Assembly (NCBI GenBank): GCA_937980205.1
Contig: CALJKW010000076.1
Coordinates: 62,001 to 126,000 of the forward strand
DNA length: 64,000 bases
Direction of reading: 5' to 3'
From: an uncultured Myxococcales bacterium
GTDB lineage: Bacteria; Myxococcota; Myxococcia; Myxococcales; Myxococcaceae
In this document: positions 10,846-19,165 of the stretch, piece by piece
Layout: the number at the start of each line of letters is the position of its first letter
How positions within the stretch are numbered: the first letter of the stretch is position 1
Program-made: the position numbers and the translations under genes
Notes under the pieces: generated by a model
What the model saw: only the letters and a program-made list of their open reading frames with translations
What the model was told of the DNA's origin: nothing
Databases searched by the model: none

Positions 10846-12482
10846 GGAGCCAGGTCGAATCGCTCCACGATCGACCGGCCTGATGCAACGATTATCTGCC
10901 GCTCCTGGGGGCGGAAGCCGTGGCGCTCGACGCGCAGCTGGTACTTCCCGGGCGCGAGGTCGAGCGTCAGCGGCGTGCGGCCCTTCTCGACGCCGTCGAG
11001 GAAGACCTCGCCCCAGAACATCTCTCCGTTGTGGACGGCGATGACGTTCACGCTGCCGCTCTTCTTCTCCGGGGGAGGCTGCGGGGGCGCCTTCGCCACG
11101 CGGCGGCCGGCGTCGAGCACGGCGTTCACCGCGACGGTGGCGGCGCCGGCGTCGACCTCGACCTCGACCTCGACCTCGGCGATCGGCTCGACAGCGGCGT
11201 CGGGAACGTCGGCCGCCAGCATCGGAGCCCCCGCGTCGGGAAGCTCGACCGCGACGGTCGTCGTCGAAGCCCACGGCCTCAACACCATCGCGGCGACGCC
11301 GGCGAGGACCAGCACGAGGCCGAGGAAGAGGGGCGCGCGGCCCCGCGCCGGAGGAGGCGGTGCCGGTTCCGGCGGCGGCGGCGCTGGCTTCGGCGCCGGC
11401 GTCTGCGCGATCGGCTGCACCGGCACGGCGGGGATGTCGTCTGCGGTCTTGCGCCGCCAGCTCGGGGCGGTGCCGGGCGCCTGCGCGGGGCCCTTGTACG
11501 CCGCGGGCGCCTGCTGCGCGGTCGCGGCGGCGGGGACGGCCTGCGTCTTCGCCGAGGCGTACGCGACCTCGAGCGCCTTGAGCATCTCGCCGCCGGTGGC
11601 GAAGCGGTCTTCGGGGCGCTTCGCCAGCGCGCGCTTCATCACGTCGGCGATGGGCTTCGGAATCCACGGTGCGCGCTCGAGCAGGTCGGGCGGCGGAGCG
11701 TGCGCCTGCAGCTGGATGAGCCGCAGCTCGCTGTCGGCGTCGAACGGCAGCGTGCCGGTGAGGCACTCGAACACGACGACCGCGAGCGCGTAGAGGTCGA
11801 CGCGGTGATCGACGTTCTTCGAGCCGATCGCCTGCTCGGGGGCCATGTAGTGCGGCGTGCCCATCACCACGCCGGTCTTGGTCAGCGCCTCGGCCGCGCG
11901 GCTCGGCCGAAGGATGCCGAAGTCGAGCAGCGTGGCCTGGCCCTCGGGCCCGACGAAGATGTTCCCCGCCTTGATGTCGCGGTGGATGAAGCCCTTGCTG
12001 TGGATGTAGTCGATGCCGGCGGCGAGCTGGCGGAGGAGCTTGAGGGTCTCTTCAGACGAGAGCCCGCCCTTCTCGCGCAGCAGCGCCGCGAGCGTCGAGC
12101 CCTCGAGCTTCTTCATCACCATGAACGGCCGGCCCTCGTGACGGCCGACGTCGTAGATGGGGACGATGTTGGGGTGGTCGAGCTTCGCGGTGAGCCGGGC
12201 CTCGCGCTCGAAGCGCTCGACGACCTCGGCGTCGTGCACCAGCGGCGCGGCCAGCAGCTTCACCGCGACCTCGCGGTCGAGCTCCTTGTCGTGCGCGACG
12301 TACACCGCGCCCATGCCGCCTTCGCCGATGCGCGCCTTGAGCGTGTAGCGGGCGGACAGCGTCTCGTCGATGCGCACCGTGTGCACCGACTTCTCGTCGC
12401 CTTCGCGGAGCGCTGGTTTTCCGCATCGGCTGCAGAACTGGCTTTTGGGGTCGAGGGCCGCCCCGCAGTGATGGCACTTCAA
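10842..12482 (-). CDS. Ser/Thr protein kinase with N-terminal zinc ribbon and C-terminal PEGA domain
   Basis: 546 residues. The order is: zinc ribbon with C3, C6, C17 and C20; PknB-type kinase domain (about 45-310) with glycine loop IGEGGMGAVY, catalytic K75, HRDIKAGN (D169), DFG (187-189) and GTPHYMAPEQ; Pro-rich linker; one membrane span (about 385-408); an acidic Val/Glu stretch; and a PEGA domain (about 470-546). All catalytic residues are present, so it should be active. The PEGA domain lies outside the inner membrane and may bind envelope material. It is translationally coupled to another PEGA protein and divergent from the 12514 gene across only 31 bases. Confidence 0.95.
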   Translation of the reverse strand: MKCHHCGAALDPKSQFCSRCGKPALREGDEKSVHTVRIDETLSARYTLKARIGEGGMGAVYVAHDKELDREVAVKLLAAPLVHDAEVVERFEREARLTAKLDHPNIVPIYDVGRHEGRPFMVMKKLEGSTLAALLREKGGLSSEETLKLLRQLAAGIDYIHSKGFIHRDIKAGNIFVGPEGQATLLDFGILRPSRAAEALTKTGVVMGTPHYMAPEQAIGSKNVDHRVDLYALAVVVFECLTGTLPFDADSELRLIQLQAHAPPPDLLERAPWIPKPIADVMKRALAKRPEDRFATGGEMLKALEVAYASAKTQAVPAAATAQQAPAAYKGPAQAPGTAPSWRRKTADDIPAVPVQPIAQTPAPKPAPPPPEPAPPPPARGRAPLFLGLVLVLAGVAAMVLRPWASTTTVAVELPDAGAPMLAADVPDAAVEPIAEVEVEVEVDAGAATVAVNAVLDAGRRVAKAPPQPPPEKKSGSVNVIAVHNGEMFWGEVFLDGVEKGRTPLTLDLAPGKYQLRVERHGFRPQERQIIVASGRSIVERFDLAP

Positions 12483-12488
12483 GAGGAC

Positions 12489-12510
12489 GTGAGTTTACAC
12501 ACATACTCAC
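12489..12510. promoter_or_regulatory. Dyad in the 31-bp divergent intergenic region
   Basis: GTGAGT at 12489-12494 is mirrored by ACTCAC at 12505-12510 with a ten-base AT-richer centre, giving arm centres about 16 bases apart. It fills most of the space between the divergent starts at 12482 and 12514, so a dimeric regulator bound here could control both. The match is short (six bases per arm), so chance is possible. Confidence 0.4.
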
Positions 12511-12513
12511 CGG

Positions 12514-13293
12514 GTGCTGCGCACGGTGGGCATCTGGGTGGGGCTGATCGTCGTCTTCCTCGTCGTGTATTCGGTGTTCCAGCAGGGCGCGGCGCAGGAG
12601 ATGCCCTCGTGGTTCTTCACCGGGTTCATCCCGCTGGTCTTCATGGGGCTGTTCTTCTTCTTCGTCTCGCGGCAACGCAGCGCCTACAAGGTGAACAACG
12701 ACGCGCTGGCGCAGCTCGCCGAGGGGCGGGTGCTGGAGGCGCTCGCTGCGTTCGAAATGGCGAAGACGAAGATGCGGAACCCGCTGCCGATCATGAACAT
12801 CGGGTACACGCAGCTGCTCTTGTGGCGCGTCCACGACGCGGTCGCCAACCTCGAGACCTTCGCGCGCAAGACCGGCTCCCTCACCGGGGTGCCGGGCGGC
12901 GAGCGCCTGGTTGCTCCATCCGCCGCGCTCGGGCACGCGCTGCTCGGCAACGCCGATGCGGCGAAGAAGTGGATCGCGCAATCTCCCGGCCCGGCGACGG
13001 CGAAGCTCGCGGAGATCGTCCTCGCGTGTCGCGCCGGCGACTTTGCCGAAGCCTCGCGGCTGCTGCAGGCCAACGAGGTCATCCTCGACCAGCTCGGCGG
13101 CTCGATGCGCGCGCTCGCGGAGGCGCTCAGCGCATACGTGGCGTCCAAGACCGGCGGGCGCGGGGGCAACGTCGATCCCGTTCGCATGTTCCGCGAGTCC
13201 AGCGCCGATGCGTTCAAGACGGTGTGGCCCGAGTTCCACGACTTCATTCAGCGCGCGACCAGCGGACCTGCTCAGCCACTGCCCGGCACATGA
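12514..13293 (+). CDS. Membrane protein with TPR-like soluble domain, unknown function
   Basis: 259 residues, GTG start. Two membrane spans are visible (about residues 5-23 and 33-52), followed by a cytoplasmic-looking helical region (about 58-235). That region has TPR-like repeats (ALAQLAEGRVLEALAAFEMAK and a similar stretch near 150-185). No known family is recognised. It is divergent from the PEGA kinase with a shared 31-base control region, so it may be regulated together with it. Confidence 0.72.
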   Translation: MLRTVGIWVGLIVVFLVVYSVFQQGAAQEMPSWFFTGFIPLVFMGLFFFFVSRQRSAYKVNNDALAQLAEGRVLEALAAFEMAKTKMRNPLPIMNIGYTQLLLWRVHDAVANLETFARKTGSLTGVPGGERLVAPSAALGHALLGNADAAKKWIAQSPGPATAKLAEIVLACRAGDFAEASRLLQANEVILDQLGGSMRALAEALSAYVASKTGGRGGNVDPVRMFRESSADAFKTVWPEFHDFIQRATSGPAQPLPGT

Positions 13294-13320
13294 CGCCGGC
13301 TCCGCAAGTGGGCGTCAGCG

Positions 13321-13388
13321 CTGAGCCGAGACGTCTCGTATCAGCCGGGTCGGGTGTCGCGAGGCTGATACGAGACGTCTCGGCTCAG
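13321..13388. terminator. Perfect 26-bp inverted repeat (strong hairpin)
   Basis: The arm at 13321-13346 (CTGAGCCGAGACGTCTCG and on to TCAGCC) is exactly complementary to 13363-13388, with a 16-base loop. The core of each arm is itself a palindrome (GAGACGTCTC). It lies 27 bases after the stop of the 12514 gene and before the carboxylesterase gene on the same strand, a fitting place for a terminator. There is no T-run, and the long perfect arms would also fit a small palindromic repeat element. Confidence 0.65.
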
Positions 13389-13449
13389 ACGCATCCAGCG
13401 TTTGGCGCTCGCCCCGCAACTGGTGAGCGCGACCCGGGTTGAAGCCGAC

Positions 13450-15060
13450 ATGCGCTCCCTTCTCGCACTCCTCCTGGTGGCATGTGGCCCGGTTCCCAGC
13501 GTCATCCCCGATGCGAGCGTCGACCCCGACGCTGGGGCCGACGGCGGCGGCGACGATGCCGGTGTCGTCGTCCCCGACGCAGGCCCGACGTGCCCACAGC
13601 CGAGCAGCGACCCGGGCGTCGTGCCGACGAGCTCGGGCACGCAGCGCAGCGTGAAGCAGGGCGACGTCCACCGGTGGCTCGGCATTCCGTTCGCGAAGCC
13701 GCCGACCGGGGCGCTGCGGTGGCGGCCGCCGGAGCCCGCGACGTGCGCGCCGGGCATCCGCGACGCCGCGGCCTTCGGTTCCGTGTGCCCGCAGGTCGAC
13801 TTCGACGGCGGCTACTCGGGCGACGAAGACTGCCTCACGCTGAACGTCTTCGCGAAGGCCGGCCTCGACGCCGCGCCAGTGCTGTTCTGGATTCACGGCG
13901 GCGCCAACACCCTCGGCAGCTCCTCGTTCGCGTACTACGACGGCCAGGAGCTCGCGGCGCGCAAGGACGTCGTGGTCGTCACGACGAACTACCGCCTCGG
14001 AGCCCTCGGCTTCTTCACGCACGCGCAGCTCAACGCGGAGAACGACGCGGGGGTCTCCGGCAACTACGGCATCCTCGATCAGCAGGCCGCGCTGCGCTGG
14101 GTGCGCGACAACATCCGCGCGTTCGGCGGCGACCCGTCGCGCGTCATGGTGTTCGGCGAGTCGGCCGGCGGGCAGAACGCGCTCCTGCACCTCGGCGCGC
14201 CGGGCTCGAAGGGGCTCTTCTCGGCGGCGATCGTCCAGAGCGGCGGCGTCTACAACGTCACCCTCGCCGAGTCGCTCACAGGGCTGCGGCCGGTGGTCGA
14301 CTTCACCGGCTGCTCGGGACAGAGCGACGAGCTCGCGTGCCTTCGCGGCAAGACGGCCGAGCAGCTCGCGCGCGTGCCGGCCGAAGAAGGCCCGCTCAGC
14401 CGCGGCATGCACTACCGCCCGGCGATCGACGGCCACCACCTGCCGGCGAACACGCTCGACCTCGTCGCGCAGGGCCGGCACAACCAGGTGCCGGTCATCA
14501 TCGGCACGAACGCGGACGAGACCTCGCGCATGGTGCCGCGCGTGAGCACCGACGCCGAGTACCAGGCCGCGGTGCGGCTGCTGTACGGCATGGCCGCGGG
14601 CAATGCCGTGCTGGCGCAGTACCCTGCGTCGCGGTTCGCGACGCCGCAGCGGGCGCTGATCGCGCTCACCACCGACGCCACGTGGACGTGCCCCGCGCGG
14701 CGCATCGCCCGCGCGCTCGCGGCGAGCCAGACGGCGCCGGTTCACCGCTACTTCTTCACCTGGCGCGCGCCGGGCGCCGCCGGGCTCCTGATCGGCGCGA
14801 CGCACGGGCTCGAGATCCCGTTCGTGTTCCGCACCTTCTCGGCGTTCTCGGCGGGCTTCATGCCCTCGGCGGCGGACCTCGCGCTCTCGGACACGATGCA
14901 GGACCACTGGGTGCGGCTCGCGTCGACCGGCGTGCTCGACACGAGCTGGCCGCGCTTCCCCGCGAACGGCGACGTCGCGCTGGAGCTCGGCTCGACGGTG
15001 CAGGTGCTCAACGGCGTGCGCACCGCCGATTGCGACTTCCTCGACTCGCTGCGGCCGTGA
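13450..15060 (+). CDS. Carboxylesterase type B family lipoprotein
   Basis: 536 residues from the ATG at 13450. This start places a lipoprotein signal (MRSLLALLLVACG, lipobox LVAC) at the N-terminus; the frame remains open upstream to 13402 without signal character. An Asp/Gly/Ala-rich spacer (about 18-45) leads to the type B carboxylesterase domain. It has the oxyanion-hole HGG (FWIHGGANT), the nucleophile elbow GESAGG, and a catalytic acid and His region towards the C-terminus (GTNADETSR; ATHGLEIPFVF). It should hydrolyse carboxylic esters at the cell surface or periplasm; the substrate is unknown. Confidence 0.93.
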   Translation: MRSLLALLLVACGPVPSVIPDASVDPDAGADGGGDDAGVVVPDAGPTCPQPSSDPGVVPTSSGTQRSVKQGDVHRWLGIPFAKPPTGALRWRPPEPATCAPGIRDAAAFGSVCPQVDFDGGYSGDEDCLTLNVFAKAGLDAAPVLFWIHGGANTLGSSSFAYYDGQELAARKDVVVVTTNYRLGALGFFTHAQLNAENDAGVSGNYGILDQQAALRWVRDNIRAFGGDPSRVMVFGESAGGQNALLHLGAPGSKGLFSAAIVQSGGVYNVTLAESLTGLRPVVDFTGCSGQSDELACLRGKTAEQLARVPAEEGPLSRGMHYRPAIDGHHLPANTLDLVAQGRHNQVPVIIGTNADETSRMVPRVSTDAEYQAAVRLLYGMAAGNAVLAQYPASRFATPQRALIALTTDATWTCPARRIARALAASQTAPVHRYFFTWRAPGAAGLLIGATHGLEIPFVFRTFSAFSAGFMPSAADLALSDTMQDHWVRLASTGVLDTSWPRFPANGDVALELGSTVQVLNGVRTADCDFLDSLRP

Positions 15061-15083
15061 TCCTTTGAGCCCGCGGAAGTGGC

Positions 15084-15515
15084 GTGGTTGATTCCGCGCG
15101 CGTGGATTCTCCCGCCGTCATCGAGGCGTTCAAGGCCGACCACCGCCGCATCCACGAGCACCTGGCGGCGTGCGAGGCGCTCGCGACGCAGGTCGTGCCG
15201 CTGGCCGCGCGGCTCAAGCAGCTGCAGCCCGAGCTGCTCGCCCACCTCGACGCGAAGGACGCGTTCTACGGCCGCCTCGTCGCGCTCTGCCGCGCGAAGG
15301 GCGACCTCGCGAGCGCGAACATCGCCACCATCTTCAACGACAACATGACGATGCAGTCGCAGGCGATTCGGCGTTTCTTCGGCACGCTCGACAACGCCGC
15401 GTCGCCGCTGCTCACGCAGTCGTTCAGCACGATGGCGCTGATCATCAAGAACCGCCTCACGACCGAAGAGCGCGCGGTGTTTCCCCTCTACCTGAAGAAC
15501 CTCTTCAAACCATGA
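15084..15515 (+). CDS. Hemerythrin HHE-like protein with incomplete ligand set
   Basis: 143 residues, GTG start. The helices around DHRRIHEHL (about 19-27) and ELLAHLDAKDAFYGRL resemble the first half of an HHE cation-binding domain. The last helix (RLTTEERAVFPLYLKNLF) has the EE and FPLY landmarks but lacks the histidine that usually precedes them. It may bind metal incompletely, or may have kept only the four-helix fold. Its TGA overlaps the ATG of the S9 peptidase (ATGA), so the two are probably co-translated. Confidence 0.72.
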   Translation: MVDSARVDSPAVIEAFKADHRRIHEHLAACEALATQVVPLAARLKQLQPELLAHLDAKDAFYGRLVALCRAKGDLASANIATIFNDNMTMQSQAIRRFFGTLDNAASPLLTQSFSTMALIIKNRLTTEERAVFPLYLKNLFKP

Positions 15516-17479
15516 CCTTCACGCTCCTGCTGTTGTCGCTCGCCGCCACCGAGCCGGCCCTGATTCCCCGCGACGTGCTGCTCGGCAACCCGGAGCGGCT
15601 GAGGCCCCAGCTCTCTCCGGACGGGACGAAGCTCGCGTGGCTGCAGCCCGACGAGAAGAACGTGATGCAGGTCTGGGTGCGGTCGCTGGGCGGCGACGCC
15701 GGCGACGACACCGCGATGGTCAGCGCCGACAAGAAGCGCGGCATCCGCAACTTCCAGTGGGCGGAGGACAGCCGCACGGTGCTGTACCTGCAGGACTCCG
15801 ACGGCGACGAGAACTTCCACGTCTTCGCCGTCGACCTGGGCACGAAGAACACGCGCGACCTGACGCCGTTCCAGAACGTGCGCGCCGGCATCATCGACAC
15901 GCACCCTAAAGCACCCGACACGGTGCTCGTTCAGCTGAACCTGCGCGATCGGAAGACCTTCGACGTGCACCGCGTCTCGCTCAAGACCGGGGCGCTCGAG
16001 CTCGACAGCCAGAACCCCGGCGACGTCACGCAGTGGATCACCGACTCGAACATGCTCGTCCGCGCCGCGATGGTCGCCACGCCCGAAGGCGGCCAGGAGG
16101 TGCGCGTCCGCGACACGGTAAAGCTGCCATGGAAGAGCCTCATCAAGGTCGGCCCCGAGGAGTCGCTCGCCGTCTACGGCTTCACGCTCGACGGCCGCGG
16201 CCTGTTCATGGGCACCAGCGTCGGCACGGACACGCAGCGCGTCGTCGAGAAGAACCTGAAGACCGGCAGCGAGCGGCAGCTGGCGAAGAGCGAGACGTCC
16301 GACCCGACCGGCATCGTGCTGCACCCGGTGAAGCACGAGGTGCACGGCGTCGCGTTCGACGTGAACGGCCGCAACGAGTGGACGACGCTCGACAGCACGT
16401 TCAAGGCGGACCTCGCGGCGATCCGCGCGACGGTGACCGGAGACCTCGAGGTGACGAGCCGCGACCTCGCCGACACGCAGTGGATCGTCGCCGCCACGCA
16501 GGACGTCGGCCCGGTGAAGTACTACCGCTACTCGCGCAAGGAGAAGGCCGCCGAGTACCTCTTCTCGCACCAGCCGAAGCTCGAGGGGCTGCCGCTGGTG
16601 GAGCTGAAGCCGGTCTCGTTTCCCGCGCGCGACGGGCTGACGCTCAACGGCTACTTCACCCAGCCCGCCGGCGCGAAGGGCCTCGTGCTGCTCGTCCACG
16701 GCGGGCCGTGGGCGCGCGACGGCTGGCGCTACAACGGAGAGGTCCAGCTGCTCGCGAACCGCGGCTACGCGGTGCTGCAGGTGAACTACCGGGGCTCGAC
16801 CGGCTACGGGAAGCGGTTCTTGAACGCGGGGAACAAGCAGTGGGGCCGCGCGATGCACGACGATCTGCTCGACGCCGTCGACTGGGCGGTGAAGCAGGGC
16901 GTGGACGCGAAGAAGATCTGCATCATGGGCGGAAGCTACGGCGGGTACGCGGCGCTCGCGGGCGCGGCGTTCACTCCGGAGACGTTCCGCTGCGCGGTCG
17001 ATCTCGTCGGGCCGTCGAACCTGCAGACGCTGCTGCGCACGATTCCGCCGTACTGGGCCGCGATGAAGGGCCAGTTCTCGAAGCGCGTCGGCGACGTCGA
17101 CGCCGATGCCGAGCTGCTGAAGAAGGCGAGCCCGCTGTTCTCGGCGGAGCGGATCAAGATTCCCCTGCTCATCGCGCAGGGCGCGAATGATCCCCGCGTG
17201 AAGCAGGCCGAGAGCGAGCAGATCGTGGCGGCGATGGAGAAGGCCGGGCTGCCGGTGACGTACGTGCTGTACCCCGACGAGGGGCACGGGCTCGCGCGGC
17301 CGGAGAATCGCACCGACTACTACGCGCGCGTCGAGGCGTTCCTCGCGCAGGCGCTCGGCGGGCGCGTGGAGCCGATGCAGGGCGACAGGGTTCCCGGCAG
17401 CTCGGCGGTGGTGAAGGTGGTGAAGGCCGTCAATCCGGCAGCCAGTGGAGGAAAGCAGACAGCGCCAAAAGGCCGCTGA
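15512..17479 (+). CDS. S9 family prolyl-oligopeptidase-like serine peptidase, exported
   Basis: 655 residues. A signal peptide (MTFTLLLLSLAATEPA) precedes a beta-propeller region (about 25-385) that gates an alpha/beta hydrolase domain (about 390-640). The catalytic serine lies in GGSYGGY, the aspartate in QGANDPRV and the histidine in DEGHGL, with an HGGP oxyanion loop. This is the acylaminoacyl- or dipeptidyl-peptidase arrangement, so it should cleave short peptides in the periplasm. The start is fixed by the ATGA overlap with the hemerythrin-like gene. The last 50 bases overlap the converging gene 17430-17879. Confidence 0.93.
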   Translation: MTFTLLLLSLAATEPALIPRDVLLGNPERLRPQLSPDGTKLAWLQPDEKNVMQVWVRSLGGDAGDDTAMVSADKKRGIRNFQWAEDSRTVLYLQDSDGDENFHVFAVDLGTKNTRDLTPFQNVRAGIIDTHPKAPDTVLVQLNLRDRKTFDVHRVSLKTGALELDSQNPGDVTQWITDSNMLVRAAMVATPEGGQEVRVRDTVKLPWKSLIKVGPEESLAVYGFTLDGRGLFMGTSVGTDTQRVVEKNLKTGSERQLAKSETSDPTGIVLHPVKHEVHGVAFDVNGRNEWTTLDSTFKADLAAIRATVTGDLEVTSRDLADTQWIVAATQDVGPVKYYRYSRKEKAAEYLFSHQPKLEGLPLVELKPVSFPARDGLTLNGYFTQPAGAKGLVLLVHGGPWARDGWRYNGEVQLLANRGYAVLQVNYRGSTGYGKRFLNAGNKQWGRAMHDDLLDAVDWAVKQGVDAKKICIMGGSYGGYAALAGAAFTPETFRCAVDLVGPSNLQTLLRTIPPYWAAMKGQFSKRVGDVDADAELLKKASPLFSAERIKIPLLIAQGANDPRVKQAESEQIVAAMEKAGLPVTYVLYPDEGHGLARPENRTDYYARVEAFLAQALGGRVEPMQGDRVPGSSAVVKVVKAVNPAASGGKQTAPKGR

Positions 17480-17879
17480 TGCCGGCGATGAGCCACGTCA
17501 GCTGCCACGGTAAACGGCGCCGGGCACGCAGCGCGTCGAGATCGGCCGGCGTCACGTGCATCGCCCACGGCCAGCCGAGCGAGAGCACCGACTCGACGGC
17601 GCGCCGGCGACACGGCACCTCGCCTTCGCCGACGAGGCCGTCGAACGCGCCCTCGTCGAGGAACCGCACCAGCGTCTCGCCGCAGCCTTCCGCACGCGTG
17701 GCGAGCGCGTCGTTCACCAGCGTCGCCCAGCGGACGCGGTCGGCGCCTTCCGCGTTGCGCGCCTGCTGCAACAGCGTGACGAGGTGCCGCACCGGCGTCT
17801 CGGGGACCACCGCCTGAATGCGCTCGCGCGCCTCGGCGGGCAGCGGCTGTCTCCAACTCTTGACGCGCGGCCCGTGCAT
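17430..17879 (-). CDS. Small tail-anchored membrane protein, unknown function
   Basis: 149 residues from the ATG at 17879; a GTG one codon earlier is an alternative. The first 120 residues are helical and soluble, with CGETLVRFLDEG and a Cys near residue 91. One hydrophobic segment at the extreme C-terminus (about 128-145, LTWLIAGISGLLALSAFL) suggests a tail anchor. The 3' end overlaps the S9 peptidase gene by 50 bases on the opposite strand, and the 5' end is 24 bases from the divergent 17904 start. No family is recognised. Confidence 0.65.
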   Translation of the reverse strand: MHGPRVKSWRQPLPAEARERIQAVVPETPVRHLVTLLQQARNAEGADRVRWATLVNDALATRAEGCGETLVRFLDEGAFDGLVGEGEVPCRRRAVESVLSLGWPWAMHVTPADLDALRARRRLPWQLTWLIAGISGLLALSAFLHWLPD

Positions 17880-17903
17880 CACCAGCTAGAGTCCAACACC
17901 GCC

Positions 17904-18428
17904 GTGACCGACTTCAAGACCGCCTTCGATCTCGTCGAGCGTCGCGTCGAAGATCGCTACGGCATCCCCGTGTCGATCAGCGACGTGCTCGATCCGAACA
18001 CCGGAGACTTCGACGGAGCCCGCATCCAGATCGACTGGGATCAGGACCTCGAGAGCGCGCTGTTCGTTCTCGTGCACCTGTTCGGGCACACCGTGCAGTG
18101 GAACGTCTCCGAGGAGTACCGGCGCCTCGGCACCGACGCCTCCACCGGCAAGAGCGACGAAGAGCTGCGCCGCTTCTACGACTACGAGAAGAACGCGACC
18201 CGCTACTCGCTCAAGCTCATGCACGACGCGGGAGTGAAGGACCTCGACCGCTGGGTCAGCGACTGGTGGGCCGCCGACTGGCAGTACCTCGAGCACTTCT
18301 ACCGCACCGGCCAGAAGCTCGACTTCCCCTCGCTGCTCGCGCCGATGCGCGGAAAAGGCGAGCTGCTCACGCCACTCGAGATTCCCGAGTTCAAGCCCGT
18401 TAAATGGCTCTCGCGGTGGAGCTTTTGA
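17904..18428 (+). CDS. Protein with degenerate zincin-like motif, unknown function
   Basis: 174 residues, GTG start. A helix with LVHLFGHTVQW (about residues 52-62) has the spacing of the HExxH-type helix of ImmA/IrrE-like metallopeptidases, but the catalytic Glu position is Leu/Phe, so it may be inactive or only metal-binding. The middle is rich in Asp, Trp and Tyr (SDWWAADWQYLEHFY). The next gene's ATG overlaps it by 25 bases, so the two are likely co-transcribed. The assignment is tentative. Confidence 0.68.
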   Translation: MTDFKTAFDLVERRVEDRYGIPVSISDVLDPNTGDFDGARIQIDWDQDLESALFVLVHLFGHTVQWNVSEEYRRLGTDASTGKSDEELRRFYDYEKNATRYSLKLMHDAGVKDLDRWVSDWWAADWQYLEHFYRTGQKLDFPSLLAPMRGKGELLTPLEIPEFKPVKWLSRWSF

Positions 18429-19081
18429 GCAGCAGGACCCTCATCATCGGAGACGTGCACGGTTGTCTGAGCGAGCTCGAAGAGCTGCTCCACGTCGCGG
18501 GCTGGTCCGCCACCGACGCGCTGGTCCTCGCCGGAGACCTCGTCGCCAAGGGCCCCGACTCGCAGGGCGTCGTGCAGCTCGCCCGCGAGAAGGGCGCGCT
18601 GTCGGTGCTCGGGAACCACGACGCGCACGTGCTGAAGATCCGCGCCACCGGCGACGGCAAGAAGCACCACACCGAGGTCGCGAAGACGCTCACCGACGCC
18701 GACTGGCGCTACCTCGAGGCGATGCCCATCGTGCTGCCGTTCGAGCAGCAGGGCTTCGTCATCGCGCACGGCGGCCTCGTGCCCGGCGTGCCGCTCGACA
18801 AGCAGGAGAAGGACGTCGTCATCAACATGCGCTCGATCGACGGCGCCGGGAAGCCGCACAAGCACATCGAGGGCGGAGACCCGTGGGCCTCGCGCTGGCC
18901 CGGCCCGCTGCACGCCCTCTTCGGCCACGACGCCGTCCGCGGCCTGCAGCAGTGGCCGCACGCGACCGGCCTCGACACCGGCTGCGTGTACGGTCGCAAG
19001 CTCACCGGCCTGTGGTGGCCCGAGCGCAGGCTCGTCTCGGTGCCCGCGCGCAAGGCGTGGGCGGGGACTGGGGAAGAGTAG
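18404..19081 (+). CDS. Calcineurin-like metallophosphatase (ApaH/PrpE type)
   Basis: 225 residues. It carries the five phosphoesterase motifs in order: GDVHG, GDLVAKGPDS, GNHD, the HGG of AHGGLVPG, and GHDAVRG. The G-D-x-H-G plus GxxxxRP-like arrangement resembles ApaH/PrpE symmetrical dinucleoside-tetraphosphatases and phosphoprotein phosphatases. It should bind two metal ions and hydrolyse a phosphoester or dinucleoside polyphosphate; the substrate is not fixed by sequence. The start at ATG 18404 overlaps the upstream gene by 25 bases; a GTG at 18416 is an alternative. Confidence 0.87.
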   Translation: MALAVELLSSRTLIIGDVHGCLSELEELLHVAGWSATDALVLAGDLVAKGPDSQGVVQLAREKGALSVLGNHDAHVLKIRATGDGKKHHTEVAKTLTDADWRYLEAMPIVLPFEQQGFVIAHGGLVPGVPLDKQEKDVVINMRSIDGAGKPHKHIEGGDPWASRWPGPLHALFGHDAVRGLQQWPHATGLDTGCVYGRKLTGLWWPERRLVSVPARKAWAGTGEE

Positions 19082-19117
19082 GGAGTCGAACGGCGTCCGT
19101 CTGGGTGTCCATCGGCC

Positions 19118-19158
19118 CGCTTCGACTGCGCGCTTCGCGCTCCGCTCAGCGTGAACGG
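19118..19158. repeat. REP-type palindromic repeat between convergent genes
   Basis: The segment CTTCGACTGCG...CTCCGCTCAGCGTGAACGG has the CTTCGAC / CGCTCAG / GTGAACG landmarks of widespread REP-type intergenic palindromes. Related copies lie at 54530-54654. It sits between the stop codons of converging genes (19081 and 19166), a common place for such elements and a possible bidirectional terminator or mRNA stabiliser. Confidence 0.6.
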
Positions 19159-19165
19159 AGATGTT

